A stretch of 64,000 nucleotides of DNA from Bacteroidota bacterium (GTDB lineage: Bacteria > Bacteroidota > Bacteroidia > Chitinophagales > Chitinophagaceae). A model generated the notes under the pieces. The model saw nothing but the letters and a program-made list of their open reading frames with translations. It was not told the DNA's origin and did no database searches. This document shows positions 55,785-64,000 of the stretch, in pieces. How positions within the stretch are numbered: position 1 is the first letter of the stretch; each line of letters opens with the position of its first letter. The stretch covers positions 62,001 to 126,000 of the forward strand of contig JAEWJK010000016.1 in the NCBI GenBank assembly GCA_023386555.1. The letters are read 5' to 3'. The position numbers and the translations under genes are program-made.

Positions 55785-56816
55785 TCACGATTGATATTGT
55801 TTCACTGCATCAACAAATGCTTTTGCATGATCAACAGGTACGTTTGGAGTGATACCATGACCGAGATTGGCAATATAACTTTGTGTGCCGAATCCATCGA
55901 TCATTTCCTTCACCCATTGTTTGATTTGTGGAATAGGAGCTAATAATTTAGCAGGATCAAAATTACCTTGCAGTGTAATATTATTATTTGTTAACTCTCT
56001 TGCAGTCTGTGGTGTAAGACTCCAGTCGATACCAATACCTGATGCAGATGATTTACTCAAATCATTCAATGCATACCAGCTTCCTTTTGGAAATAAAATA
56101 ACAGGGGCATCATCTTTTAATGCATCCGCAATTTGAATGAGATATGGCTGTGCATAGGTTTTGAAATCGGCTGGAGACAAGCTTCCTGCCCAGCTATCAA
56201 ATACCTGCACTGTATCGGCACCTGCTTTTACCTGGTGCTTCAGGTAATCAATTGTGAGTGCAGTGATTTTTTGCAATAAAGCATGTGCAAGTTCCGGTTG
56301 TGTATATGCAAATTGTTTTGCTTTATCCCAGGTCTTACTTCCTTTTCCTTCTACCATATAACAAAGAATTGTCCATGGAGCACCGGCAAAACCAATCAAC
56401 GGAACACGACCATTTAATTCTTTTTTGGTGAGTGATAAAGCATCATAAACATATTTTAAACTTTCTTCTGCACCGGTTGTGATGAGTGCATCAATATCAG
56501 CTTGTGTTTTTATTGTTTTGGGTAAAGAAGGACCTTTACCTTCTTCCATCAACACTTCAACACCCATAGCTTGTGGAATCACCAGAATATCTGAGAAGAT
56601 TATAGCAGCATCCACACCAACCTGGTCGATTGGTTGTAATGTAATTTCTGTTGCAAGCTCAGGTGTTTGCACCCTTGTAAAGAAGTCGTACTTCTCTCTT
56701 AATTTGATGTAGTCAGGTAAATATCTTCCGGCCTGACGCATCATCCACACAGGTGGACGTTCGACTTTTTCTTTCCGGAGTGCTCTTAAGAGAAGATCGT
56801 TTTTGAGTTGTGTCAT
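55785..56816 (-). CDS. hemE: Uroporphyrinogen decarboxylase
   Basis: This 343-residue protein removes four carboxyl groups to give coproporphyrinogen III. PPVWMMRQAGRYLP (about 21-34), GFAGAPWTILCYM and FDSWAGSLSP are family motifs. The C-terminus holds NLGHGITP near residue 320. The length is normal (340-350). It is flanked on both sides by copies of repeat R3. Confidence 0.97.
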   Translation of the reverse strand: MTQLKNDLLLRALRKEKVERPPVWMMRQAGRYLPDYIKLREKYDFFTRVQTPELATEITLQPIDQVGVDAAIIFSDILVIPQAMGVEVLMEEGKGPSLPKTIKTQADIDALITTGAEESLKYVYDALSLTKKELNGRVPLIGFAGAPWTILCYMVEGKGSKTWDKAKQFAYTQPELAHALLQKITALTIDYLKHQVKAGADTVQVFDSWAGSLSPADFKTYAQPYLIQIADALKDDAPVILFPKGSWYALNDLSKSSASGIGIDWSLTPQTARELTNNNITLQGNFDPAKLLAPIPQIKQWVKEMIDGFGTQSYIANLGHGITPNVPVDHAKAFVDAVKQYQS

Positions 56817-56822
56817 GGTAAG

Positions 56823-56845
56823 TGGTCAATGGTGAATGGTGAATA
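56823..56845 (+). repeat. GTGAATG repeat R3, copy 2
   Basis: TGGTCAATGGTGAATGGTGA followed by ATAG lies between hemD and hemE and matches copy 1 in orientation. Confidence 0.6.
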
Positions 56846-56850
56846 GAGAT

Positions 56851-57549
56851 TCAACATTGCACCTGGTTTTTGAAATGTTTTTTTATTTGGTTAACCAATG
56901 ACTCCTGTGTAGGCTCATCAGCTATTATAATTGTATTGTTTGTATAATTTCTGATAGCAGCTTCTGTTGTCGTGCCAATGCTAAAACAAACAACATCCGA
57001 CTTTAGTTGGTTCGAAGTAAAAAAACTATTTACCGCACTTGGACTAAAGAATAATACTGCATCAAAATGCTGATTGATGAGTTTTGGTGTTTCAATTGTT
57101 TCGTAAACAACCAACTCTTCAATTTCAACATCGTTACTTTTCAGCATTGAAGGAAGTTCATCTCTCCTGATGTTTCCACAGCAGAAAACAACTTTCTTCA
57201 CACCTGATGCTATGATCTTTTCTGCCAATAGATTTCCATACGGGGCAATATCTATGATCTTTGCATTTGGAAATGCAGCTTCGACAAACTGTGTTGTTTT
57301 TCCTGAAATACAGTAAACCTGGAAAGATAAATTCCGATCAATAAAATTTTTCACCGATTCAATACCATTGGCACTTGTGAAGACAAGTACATCGTTGTTA
57401 TCAATCTTAGTTAATCTTTCCTTTACCGCTTTTGTTAATGCAAATGTGATAGAGATGAAATCATTTTCTATTACAGAAAAACCATCCTGTTCCAATTGAG
57501 AAACAATCGGAGGATTTAGTTTTTTTGTTGATAGAATAGTATAGTTCAT
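56851..57549 (-). CDS. hemD: Uroporphyrinogen-III synthase
   Basis: The 232-residue protein shows the two-lobe HemD outline, with weakly conserved VFTSANGIESVKNF (about 55-68) and SPSAVNSFF near residue 170. HemD sequences are very divergent, so the call rests on these motifs, the length and the position between hemC and hemE. It closes the linear hydroxymethylbilane into uroporphyrinogen III. It is 14 bases downstream of hemC. Confidence 0.9.
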   Translation of the reverse strand: MNYTILSTKKLNPPIVSQLEQDGFSVIENDFISITFALTKAVKERLTKIDNNDVLVFTSANGIESVKNFIDRNLSFQVYCISGKTTQFVEAAFPNAKIIDIAPYGNLLAEKIIASGVKKVVFCCGNIRRDELPSMLKSNDVEIEELVVYETIETPKLINQHFDAVLFFSPSAVNSFFTSNQLKSDVVCFSIGTTTEAAIRNYTNNTIIIADEPTQESLVNQIKKHFKNQVQC

Positions 57550-57563
57550 ACTGTATAATCATC

Positions 57564-58607
57564 TCACTCACTGAGATCATTTGATTTCTTCTGCCTGATT
57601 TCTTTTACGATTGCTTCTCCACCTTGCTGTAGTAATTCATTTGCCGCATTTACTCCAAGATCCGCAGCATCTTTTACAGGAACAACAAGGCTTACTTCCA
57701 CTTTTTGCTTTCCATCAATGCTAATGATGTTGCCTTTAAAATGCACATTCTCATCTTTTACTTCAGCCAAAGCGCTGATCGGTGTTGAACATCCACCCAT
57801 TAATGTTCTTAAAAAGTCTCTCTCCACTTTAGTGCAGATAACAGTATCGGCATCATTAAAACTTTGACATGGAATAAATGCCTGCGTATCATCTTTCCTG
57901 CAAACGATCATGATGGCTCCCTGTGCCGGAGCCGGTAACATCCAATCTAATTCAATTGAATTCTCAGGACGTAAACCAATTCTTTCCAATCCTGCAGCAG
58001 CGAAAATAGCTCCATGCCAATTGCTTTCGTGCAACTTTCGAAGACGAGTATTTACATTGCCTCGTAAATTTTCAATTGTTGAATTGGGATTCTGATGTAA
58101 CCATTGAGCAATCCTTCTTACAGAACTCGTGGCAATAATTATCTTTTCAGGTTTACCAGAATTCTCTTTGTCTTCACGAAGCGGTAGCATCCAGCTATTA
58201 TCTTTTATTTTTTTTCCACCTCCTGTTTCTATTGACACAAATTCGATAATAAACTTATTATCTCTCTTATCTATTTCTGGATGAAGAACTAAAATGTCTT
58301 TATGCGATGCCCTTTTCAAAACCGCAGCCTGTGTTAAACCTGTAGCCAGTTGTGTAGGCACGTCTTTCATTGAATGTACCGCCAGATCAATTCGTTTATT
58401 TAAAAGAGCGGCATCTAAAGCTTTTGTAAATACACCCTGTACACCTAATTCGTATAATGGTGTAACGGTATCAATGTCGCCTTCACTTTTTATATACACT
58501 AACTCAGATGCAACACCTTTTTGTTTCAAAAGATCCTGCACTAATGTAGCCTGCCAGACAGCCAATTGGCTATCTCTTGTTCCTATACGTAATTTTTTTT
58601 GTGACAT
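57564..58607 (-). CDS. hemC: Porphobilinogen deaminase (hydroxymethylbilane synthase)
   Basis: The 347-residue protein polymerises four porphobilinogens. IGTRDSQLAVWQA, HSMKDVPTQL, RGNVNTRLRKL and AAAGLERIGL are conserved, and the cofactor Cys273 is in MGGCSTPISA. It is about 35 residues longer than usual because of a charged insertion at about residues 112-152, before ATSSVRR. The start overlaps the hemA stop (TAATG), implying coupled translation. Confidence 0.97.
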   Translation of the reverse strand: MSQKKLRIGTRDSQLAVWQATLVQDLLKQKGVASELVYIKSEGDIDTVTPLYELGVQGVFTKALDAALLNKRIDLAVHSMKDVPTQLATGLTQAAVLKRASHKDILVLHPEIDKRDNKFIIEFVSIETGGGKKIKDNSWMLPLREDKENSGKPEKIIIATSSVRRIAQWLHQNPNSTIENLRGNVNTRLRKLHESNWHGAIFAAAGLERIGLRPENSIELDWMLPAPAQGAIMIVCRKDDTQAFIPCQSFNDADTVICTKVERDFLRTLMGGCSTPISALAEVKDENVHFKGNIISIDGKQKVEVSLVVPVKDAADLGVNAANELLQQGGEAIVKEIRQKKSNDLSE

Positions 58608-59818
58608 TAAATTGCCTCTGTACTTATGAAGTCATTAATAGCTGCAATGTACTGACAACCTTTCTGGTTTTCAACTTTAACCTTACCGGCAGTTTCGTTC
58701 AAAACACGTTGTATGTTTACTTCCAAAGTCTTAGGACAAGTAGAGGAATTGCGAAAATATTGTGGGTGGGAATAAATCTGCTTCAATTTAACCTTAAGAT
58801 CTCTCAGCATAGGAACATGCTTACGCATTTCGCACCATTCTGCAAATTCAGTCATCAGTTCAGCAATGATGGCTTTTGCTTTTGGTATTTCTGCTGTTCT
58901 TTTTTGAAGGGTTTCATCTTTCAGTTTGGAAAGTTCATCCACATTCACCAGCTGAACATTTGGTAAAAGATGTGCTGCAGCTTCAACATTATAAGGAACA
59001 GAAAGATCGATGATCAATTTCTGATTGCCGTTTATTAAATGAGATTTTTTAATGATCGGCTCAACAGCATTCGTTGCTGCCAGAATAATATCAGCTTTCC
59101 TGATCTCTTCATCAATATTCTCAATAGATGCTGATTTTAAACCTAATTCACCTGCAAGTATATAGGCTTTTTCGGGTGAACGATTGATGAGTGTAATGTT
59201 CTTTGTATCTAAATAATCAACCAGATTCTTGCAGGTGTTTCTTCCAATCTTTCCCACACCGAGCAGTAAAATATTTTTCTGCCTTACCTGTTCTACATTA
59301 TTCTTTATATACTGAACCGCAGCAAACGAAACAGAAACAGTTCCTCCACTGAGTTCAGTATTATTTTTTATTTGTTTGGATGATTGTAAGACTGAGTTGA
59401 TCAATCTTTCGGTGAAAGCACCTACAAAGCCATATTCTTTCGCAAATTTCACCGCTGTCTTTAACTGGCCAACAATCTCGTAATCACCAAGGATCTGTGA
59501 ATCTAATCCTGCACCTACGCAAAACAGGTGATTGATTGCCGGTAATCCTTTTTTGATATAAGCTGATTTTTTAAAACTTTCTGCATCTCCAATTGTTTCT
59601 GAGCATAGAAGGTTGATGAGCTCATCTGCATTTGAAGCAAAACCGCAGATCTCAGTACGATTACAGGTGGAAAGAATAAACAACTCGTTTAAACCAAACT
59701 GAGCTGCTTTTTGTAATATGTTAGTATATTGATCTGAGTTGATTGCAAAATGTCCACGAACCGAAGCGTCAGACTTTTTGTAGTTAATTCCTGCAATATA
59801 AAACTGACTGATATTCAT
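58607..59818 (-). CDS. hemA: Glutamyl-tRNA reductase
   Basis: This 403-residue first enzyme of C5 haem synthesis reduces Glu-tRNA(Glu) to glutamate-1-semialdehyde. The active Cys52 lies in STCNRTEICG. GLDSQILGDYEIVGQ and the NAD(P)H Rossmann motif LLGVGKIGRN follow, then a C-terminal dimerisation helix. It is the first gene of the haem operon; an exact -7 box lies 27 bases upstream and hemH is divergent. Confidence 0.97.
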   Translation of the reverse strand: MNISQFYIAGINYKKSDASVRGHFAINSDQYTNILQKAAQFGLNELFILSTCNRTEICGFASNADELINLLCSETIGDAESFKKSAYIKKGLPAINHLFCVGAGLDSQILGDYEIVGQLKTAVKFAKEYGFVGAFTERLINSVLQSSKQIKNNTELSGGTVSVSFAAVQYIKNNVEQVRQKNILLLGVGKIGRNTCKNLVDYLDTKNITLINRSPEKAYILAGELGLKSASIENIDEEIRKADIILAATNAVEPIIKKSHLINGNQKLIIDLSVPYNVEAAAHLLPNVQLVNVDELSKLKDETLQKRTAEIPKAKAIIAELMTEFAEWCEMRKHVPMLRDLKVKLKQIYSHPQYFRNSSTCPKTLEVNIQRVLNETAGKVKVENQKGCQYIAAINDFISTEAI

Positions 59819-59845
59819 TTCGCCTTTTGGTTAATTCCGACGGTG

Positions 59846-59853
59846 CAAAAGTA
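59846..59853 (-). promoter_or_regulatory. -7 box for hemA operon
   Basis: On the minus strand TACTTTTG matches TAnnTTTG and ends 27 bases before the hemA ATG. Confidence 0.5.
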
Positions 59854-59912
59854 AAAGAACACTTATCTGGCTGTATGATTTTGATCATGATACGTGTCAT
59901 TTGTCTGTCATG

Positions 59913-59944
59913 TTTGATATGTGATTTTATAAACAATAGTTTTG
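59913..59944 (+). promoter_or_regulatory. -33/-7 promoter for hemH
   Basis: TTTG (59913-59916), a 20-base spacer and TAGTTTTG (59937-59944) make the best full match in the window to the Bacteroidota TTTG/TAnnTTTG promoter. The ATG at 59955 is 10 bases downstream. Confidence 0.6.
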
Positions 59945-59954
59945 CCGCAGCAAT

Positions 59955-61019
59955 ATGATGAAAAAGAAAAGAGCGATCCTTTTGATGAACCTGGGATCTC
60001 CGGATTCTACACAAGTAAAGGATGTAAAAAGATATCTTACCGAGTTTTTGATGGATGAACGTGTAATTGACACGCCATACTGGAAGAGAACTTTGTTGGT
60101 GAAAGGAATTATTGTGCCATTCAGGGCACCAAAATCTGCGAAAGCATATCAATCTATCTGGACAGATAAAGGTTCTCCCTTAATTCAATTAACCAGGGAA
60201 TTACAACAAGCTGTTCAAGAAAATTTTGAAGAGATTGTTGCGATCAATATGCGTTATGGCAATCCATCAACGGAAAATGTATTGGCACAATTACACCAGG
60301 AAATTGAAGGGCTGGAAGAAATCATCTTTTTCCCTCTGTATCCACATTATGCCATGAGCAGTTATGAAACAGCGGTGCAACAGGTTAAGGATATTCATCG
60401 TAAAAAAAAGTACGCATCAGCCCTGATTACTATTAAGCCTTATTATAAACATCCTCTCTACATTGATGCTTTAACGAAAAGTATCGAGCCCTACCTGCAG
60501 GAGGATTTTGATAAGATATTATTTAGCTATCATGGTGTTCCGGAGCGGCATATTTTAAAAGGAGATGTTACCGGTTGTCATTGTTTAAGAAGCGAAAATT
60601 GTTGTTACACACCTTCACCGGCTCATGAATTTTGTTATAGGCACCAATGTGTAGTAACCACAGAACTTGTAATGAATGCACTGCAGATTCCGAGAGAGAA
60701 AGCGGAACAAACTTTTCAATCGAGGTTAGGCAGAGATCCGTGGTTGAAACCTTATACTGCACAAAGATTGGCTGAACTGCCAAAAGAAGGAGTGAAGAAA
60801 TTGCTCGTTGTTTGTCCGGCCTTTGTAAGTGATTGCCTGGAAACTTTAGAGGAGATTGCTGAAGAAGGAAAGCACATTTTTAAAGAAGCTGGCGGAGAAA
60901 GTTTTACTATGATACCGTGTTTAAATACACATACATTATGGGTGGAAGCGATAACGAAATGGATCAGGGATTATATGAATGGAGATAAGAGTATGGTATT
61001 AGATAGAATGCCGTATTAA
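59955..61019 (+). CDS. hemH: Ferrochelatase
   Basis: The 354-residue protein inserts iron into protoporphyrin IX. LLMNLGSPDS, PLYPHYAMSSYETA and SYHGVPERH (with the proton-abstracting His193) are typical, and a second signature FVSDCLETLEEI lies near residue 292. Just after SYHGVP is an unusual six-Cys segment (Cys208, 210, 216, 217, 227, 232), which could hold an iron-sulfur cluster as in some bacterial ferrochelatases. The gene is divergent from hemA and is followed by hemJ. Confidence 0.96.
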   Translation: MMKKKRAILLMNLGSPDSTQVKDVKRYLTEFLMDERVIDTPYWKRTLLVKGIIVPFRAPKSAKAYQSIWTDKGSPLIQLTRELQQAVQENFEEIVAINMRYGNPSTENVLAQLHQEIEGLEEIIFFPLYPHYAMSSYETAVQQVKDIHRKKKYASALITIKPYYKHPLYIDALTKSIEPYLQEDFDKILFSYHGVPERHILKGDVTGCHCLRSENCCYTPSPAHEFCYRHQCVVTTELVMNALQIPREKAEQTFQSRLGRDPWLKPYTAQRLAELPKEGVKKLLVVCPAFVSDCLETLEEIAEEGKHIFKEAGGESFTMIPCLNTHTLWVEAITKWIRDYMNGDKSMVLDRMPY

Positions 61020-61081
61020 TTTATTTTAAGACTGAATAATAGTGGAATAAGGCTTCGAGAGCCTCAGCCTGACATATGTAC

Positions 61082-61112
61082 GGGATAACATCCTTCAAAA
61101 GGATGTTATCCC
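61082..61112. repeat. Perfect 14 bp inverted repeat
   Basis: GGGATAACATCCTT and AAGGATGTTATCCC form a perfect stem around CAA, between hemH and hemJ. There is no T run after it. A smaller hairpin, AGGCT with AGCCT, lies just upstream. Confidence 0.8.
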
Positions 61113-61129
61113 TCGATTAATTTAATACG

Positions 61130-61666
61130 ATGACATACCAATACGTTAAAGCATTACATATTATTTTTATCGTTACCTGGTTTGCTGGTATGTTCTATAT
61201 GCCACGATTATTTATTTATAATACTGAGGCAAATGATAAAGAACCTGCTGTTAAAGATGCATTGCAACAGCAATTTAAAATAATGATGAAGCGTCTCTGG
61301 TTTGGCATTACGTGGCCTTCAGCAGTTCTTACGCTGATTTTTGGTCCGTGGATGTGGTATCTATACAGCAATTTTAATGCACCTCAATGGTTGTTTATAA
61401 AGTTATTGTTTGTGGTAGGATTGTACATTTATCACTTTACACTTCATACAATATTTAAACAACAGGTAAAAGGCATACTGAAATATTCTTCCCAGCAACT
61501 GAGAATATGGAATGAAGTAGCTACCATTTTTCTTGTAGCAATCGTAATGTTGGCAACTGTAAAAGAAAGTATGAGTTGGGTTTGGGGAATTGTAGGATTG
61601 ATCGCTTTTATTATTTTATTAATGAGTGCGATTAGTGTATATAAGTTACTTCGGAAGAAAAACTAA
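61130..61666 (+). CDS. hemJ: Protoporphyrinogen IX oxidase, HemJ type
   Basis: The 178-residue integral membrane protein has four to five hydrophobic helices. The N-terminus ALHIIFIVTWFAGMFYMPRLFIY matches HemJ (UPF0093) and carries the conserved His9. RLWFGITWPS and LRIWNEVATI are later motifs. HemJ oxidises protoporphyrinogen IX using b-type haem. It supplies the oxidase step missing from the rest of the cluster, and its tail overlaps hemN by 4 bases. Confidence 0.9.
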   Translation: MTYQYVKALHIIFIVTWFAGMFYMPRLFIYNTEANDKEPAVKDALQQQFKIMMKRLWFGITWPSAVLTLIFGPWMWYLYSNFNAPQWLFIKLLFVVGLYIYHFTLHTIFKQQVKGILKYSSQQLRIWNEVATIFLVAIVMLATVKESMSWVWGIVGLIAFIILLMSAISVYKLLRKKN

Positions 61667-63027
61667 ACAGCTTTACTAAAGATATTTTCTTCTTTCATTG
61701 ATTTGTTTCGCAGTAAAAACAGATCGAAAGCGGCACAGATGTTACGAATGAAATGTCTTCCCAGTTCTGTTACATTCAAACCTGTTTCATTCCAGGTAAT
61801 TAAATGATCAGCCTGTAATTTTTTCAGTTCAGGGTACACATATTCTTTTAAAATCCGGTGATCCTGTAACTGAAATTCAGTTTTTGAATGACAACTGATA
61901 TCAAGAATATATTTTCTGAATGATATATCTTCTTTACTCAGGAAATGTCCTTTGGTAACTGCCAGTTCGTTGTATTCAAGGCTTTGATAATAATCACCCA
62001 ATGTTTTATGATTCTGTGCAAAAGCAACACCTGCATCGCTGATGCTGGAAACACCCAGCCCAAGTAACATGCCTGTTTTTTGAGTGGTATATCCCATAAA
62101 ATTTCTATGTAACCAACCTTCTTTCCAGGCTATGTATAAACTATCACCCGGCAAGGCAAAATGATCCATTCCAATATCGCAATAACCATTTTCGATGAAT
62201 AGTTGTTTTGCAGACTGGTATAGTTCCATTTTAAGATCTGCACCAGGCAAATCATTTTCATCAAATAATCGTTGTGCCTTACTTGTCCATGGTACATGAG
62301 CATAGCTATAAAAAGCAATACGATCCGGTTGTAATGAAATACTTTGATTTATGGTTTCAATAATAGATTCTTTTGTTTGTAATGGAAGACCATAGATGAG
62401 ATCGAAGTTAATTGATGTATAACCAATGTCTCTTGCATCTTCCACTGCTCTTCTTACATTTTCAAAAGGCTGAATACGATTGATGATTCGCTGCACTTTT
62501 GCATTATGATCCTGCACACCGTAACTCACTCTTCTAAAACCAATATCATACAAGACCTGTAAATGTTCTCTTGTTGTATTGTTGGGATGACCCTCAAAAC
62601 TAAACTCATGCTTCGGATGGATGATAGCCTGTTTCAGCACTTCATTCAACAAATACTGAAGATGTTGCGGCGAGAAAAAAGTAGGTGTACCACCACCAAG
62701 ATGCAGTTCTTTTATCAAAGGTGGTTCCGACATCAGGTTACGGTACAGTTGCCATTCTTTTAAAATTGCCTGCATATATTCTTCTTCTACACTATGGTTG
62801 GTGGTGATCTTTTTATTGCACCCACAATAAGTACAAAGTGATTCACAAAAAGGTAGATGAATGTATAAACTGATGCCATCTGTATTGTTTGCTGCAGTAA
62901 TGTGATCGCTTACGACCGTTTTCCAATCGGCAATTGCTAATTCATTATTCCAGAAAGGCACAGTAGGATAACTAGTGTATCTCGGTACCGGCACGTTGTA
63001 TTTATGTAAGAGGGATGATGGTATCAC
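61663..63027 (-). CDS. hemN: Oxygen-independent coproporphyrinogen III oxidase
   Basis: This 454-residue radical-SAM protein decarboxylates coproporphyrinogen without oxygen. The YNVPVPRYTSYPT start signature is present. The cluster motif CESLCTYCGC holds Cys61, Cys65 and Cys68 (plus Cys70), and LHLGGGTPTFFS follows. The start is a GTG at 63027, because no ATG precedes the required N-terminus. The exact -7 box lies 5 bases upstream. It is convergent with hemJ. Confidence 0.95.
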   Translation of the reverse strand: MIPSSLLHKYNVPVPRYTSYPTVPFWNNELAIADWKTVVSDHITAANNTDGISLYIHLPFCESLCTYCGCNKKITTNHSVEEEYMQAILKEWQLYRNLMSEPPLIKELHLGGGTPTFFSPQHLQYLLNEVLKQAIIHPKHEFSFEGHPNNTTREHLQVLYDIGFRRVSYGVQDHNAKVQRIINRIQPFENVRRAVEDARDIGYTSINFDLIYGLPLQTKESIIETINQSISLQPDRIAFYSYAHVPWTSKAQRLFDENDLPGADLKMELYQSAKQLFIENGYCDIGMDHFALPGDSLYIAWKEGWLHRNFMGYTTQKTGMLLGLGVSSISDAGVAFAQNHKTLGDYYQSLEYNELAVTKGHFLSKEDISFRKYILDISCHSKTEFQLQDHRILKEYVYPELKKLQADHLITWNETGLNVTELGRHFIRNICAAFDLFLLRNKSMKEENIFSKAV

Positions 63028-63032
63028 GGGAG

Positions 63033-63040
63033 CAAAAATA
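63033..63040 (-). promoter_or_regulatory. -7 box directly before hemN
   Basis: On the minus strand TATTTTTG matches TAnnTTTG and ends 5 bases before the GTG start. Confidence 0.45.
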
Positions 63041-63196
63041 TTTTTAGCAGCCAGTAACTATTATGATGAGAATCAGTTTAGGAACAAGTTATGCCATCAT
63101 ATTGTCATAAATACTGGATTTATGTGGGGAACTAATTGGTTTTTAAGGTGTGCTCCGTTGCTTTTTTCGTGAGTTTTGCTGCACCAACTGAATAAA

Positions 63197-64000
63197 ATGA
63201 AACGATCTGTACTCGTAGCAGTAATGCTATGCCTGAAAGTATTTGCATTTTCTCAAACTCCAGTGAATATGGCTGCACAGCCAAATTTTACTTATACTGA
63301 GAATTTCGCTGACATAACTAACTGGACATTTTCTACTACGACAAGTCCTGGTGATGGAACTTTTGTTTCAGGTATCGGAGCAAGTGCATGGAGAGGATAT
63401 GAACCTGGTGGTACAGGAACAATTCCGAATGGTACTAAGATCACTCATTCAACTACTCTTTTTCAAACTGTATCAGGTCCTGGTAGCAGTTCAGGAATTT
63501 ATAAACAGGCACAAAGTATTGGCTTGATCTCAACAGGTACTGCTGATAATACAACTGCTGTTGCTTTCGATTTCTTTGCTAATTTCTCCGGAATGAATGC
63601 CGGAACATTGAGCTTTGACTGGGCTTCATTAAATAACTCATCAGGTAACAGGAAAGGTTCATTAAAAGTTTATACTTCAACTGATGGAACAACATTTACA
63701 GAGTTAACAGGTGCTGCTGTTTTAAACTTCACAAACAATTCACCTACCTCTGGACAAATAACTTTCATTCAACTACCATCATCATTTAATAATAGTGCTA
63801 CAGCACAAATAAGATTTTATTACTATAATGGAACTGGTGGAACTTCAGGCTCAAGACCGAAACTTCAGTTGGATAATGTGAAAGTGACTGCTGTGCCACC
63901 TTCTGCTTGTACGGCACCAACAGCTCAGCCAACATCTTTAATTCTTTCTCCCGGTTTTAATTCTGTATCGGGAAGTTTTACGGCATCATCTCCGGCTTCA
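63197..64000 (+). CDS. Secreted multidomain protein, 3' truncated by the window edge
   Basis: The frame is open for 268 codons from the ATG at 63197 to the window end. It has a signal peptide (MKRSVLVAVMLCLKVFAFSQ). A ~210-residue beta-rich domain follows: NFADITNWTF, GASAWRGYEPGG, FDFFANFSGMNAGTLSFDW, KVYTSTDGTTFTEL, RPKLQLDNVKVTAV. A linker CTAPTAQPTSLIL then leads into what looks like a fibronectin-like repeat. Similar N-terminal domains head large exported Bacteroidota proteins that carry a type IX secretion tail; that tail would be outside the window. No catalytic domain is visible yet. Confidence 0.75.
   Translation, partial: MKRSVLVAVMLCLKVFAFSQTPVNMAAQPNFTYTENFADITNWTFSTTTSPGDGTFVSGIGASAWRGYEPGGTGTIPNGTKITHSTTLFQTVSGPGSSSGIYKQAQSIGLISTGTADNTTAVAFDFFANFSGMNAGTLSFDWASLNNSSGNRKGSLKVYTSTDGTTFTELTGAAVLNFTNNSPTSGQITFIQLPSSFNNSATAQIRFYYYNGTGGTSGSRPKLQLDNVKVTAVPPSACTAPTAQPTSLILSPGFNSVSGSFTASSPAS

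Noticed and set aside
61082..61112. Rho-independent terminator for hemH
   Set aside because: The stem is perfect but no T run follows and hemJ begins 18 bases later, so termination is not supported.

Overview
The window is a 64 kb, low-GC chromosomal segment from a member of the Bacteroidota, most likely in or near the family Chitinophagaceae. The evidence is the gene repertoire: TonB-dependent receptors with carboxypeptidase-regulatory domains, a DUF5686-type barrel protein, TamB, a RibBA fusion, TrhO and a TreS-maltokinase fusion. The promoters also fit, since -7 boxes of the TAnnTTTG type lie close to start codons and Shine-Dalgarno sites are weak. Genus and species cannot be read from the sequence. 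There are no rRNA, tRNA, CRISPR, phage or insertion-sequence genes. Most of the window is ordinary chromosome, with novelty in a few accessory genes and in many short intergenic repeats.

Layout. 1-8.4 kb: the end of a large envelope protein, LolA-like protein, Cmk, a lipoprotein M1 peptidase, a phospholipase D/cardiolipin synthase-like protein and a YdjM-like membrane hydrolase. 8.4-11.3 kb: a divergent pair of PLP lyases whose diagnostic residues mark one as tyrosine phenol-lyase and the other as tryptophanase. 11.4-18.4 kb: DapD, a coiled-coil membrane protein, a PolB-like exonuclease, a PQQ-type sugar dehydrogenase lipoprotein and a four-PAS histidine kinase. 18.6-21.7 kb: a carboxylate-amine ligase (GCS2) plus ATP-grasp operon with a divergent esterase, a plausible uncharacterised peptide or amide system. 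21.8-34.6 kb: an Oar-type TonB receptor, RibBA, TamB, isoaspartyl peptidase, a lipoprotein and MnmA. 34.8-49.1 kb: TreS-Mak, a DUF5686-like protein, TrhO, PurC, a second TonB receptor, a small orphan protein, PdhB and a TonB-C protein. 49.1-52.1 kb: a NorC/NorB-like pair in which several canonical NorB metal ligands appear to be replaced, then an HNH nuclease-like protein with a DnaJ-type zinc finger and its small neighbour.

52.2-63.0 kb is a nearly complete haem pathway. The minus-strand series hemA-C-D-E-F-B-L converts glutamyl-tRNA to protoporphyrinogen. hemH and hemJ run divergently from hemA, and hemN converges on hemJ. Both the oxygen-dependent (HemF) and oxygen-independent (HemN) coproporphyrinogen enzymes are present. 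The window ends inside a secreted protein gene.

The most unusual large-scale signal is a set of dispersed intergenic repeats: a ~26 bp family with eight copies, some inverted around single genes; an ~83 bp imperfect palindrome on both sides of hemB; a GTGAATG repeat on both sides of hemE; arrays of 9 bp units; and an 11 bp x 5 tandem array. Several ORFs would run upstream into such repeats if the longest start were used, so starts were chosen from family N-termini.
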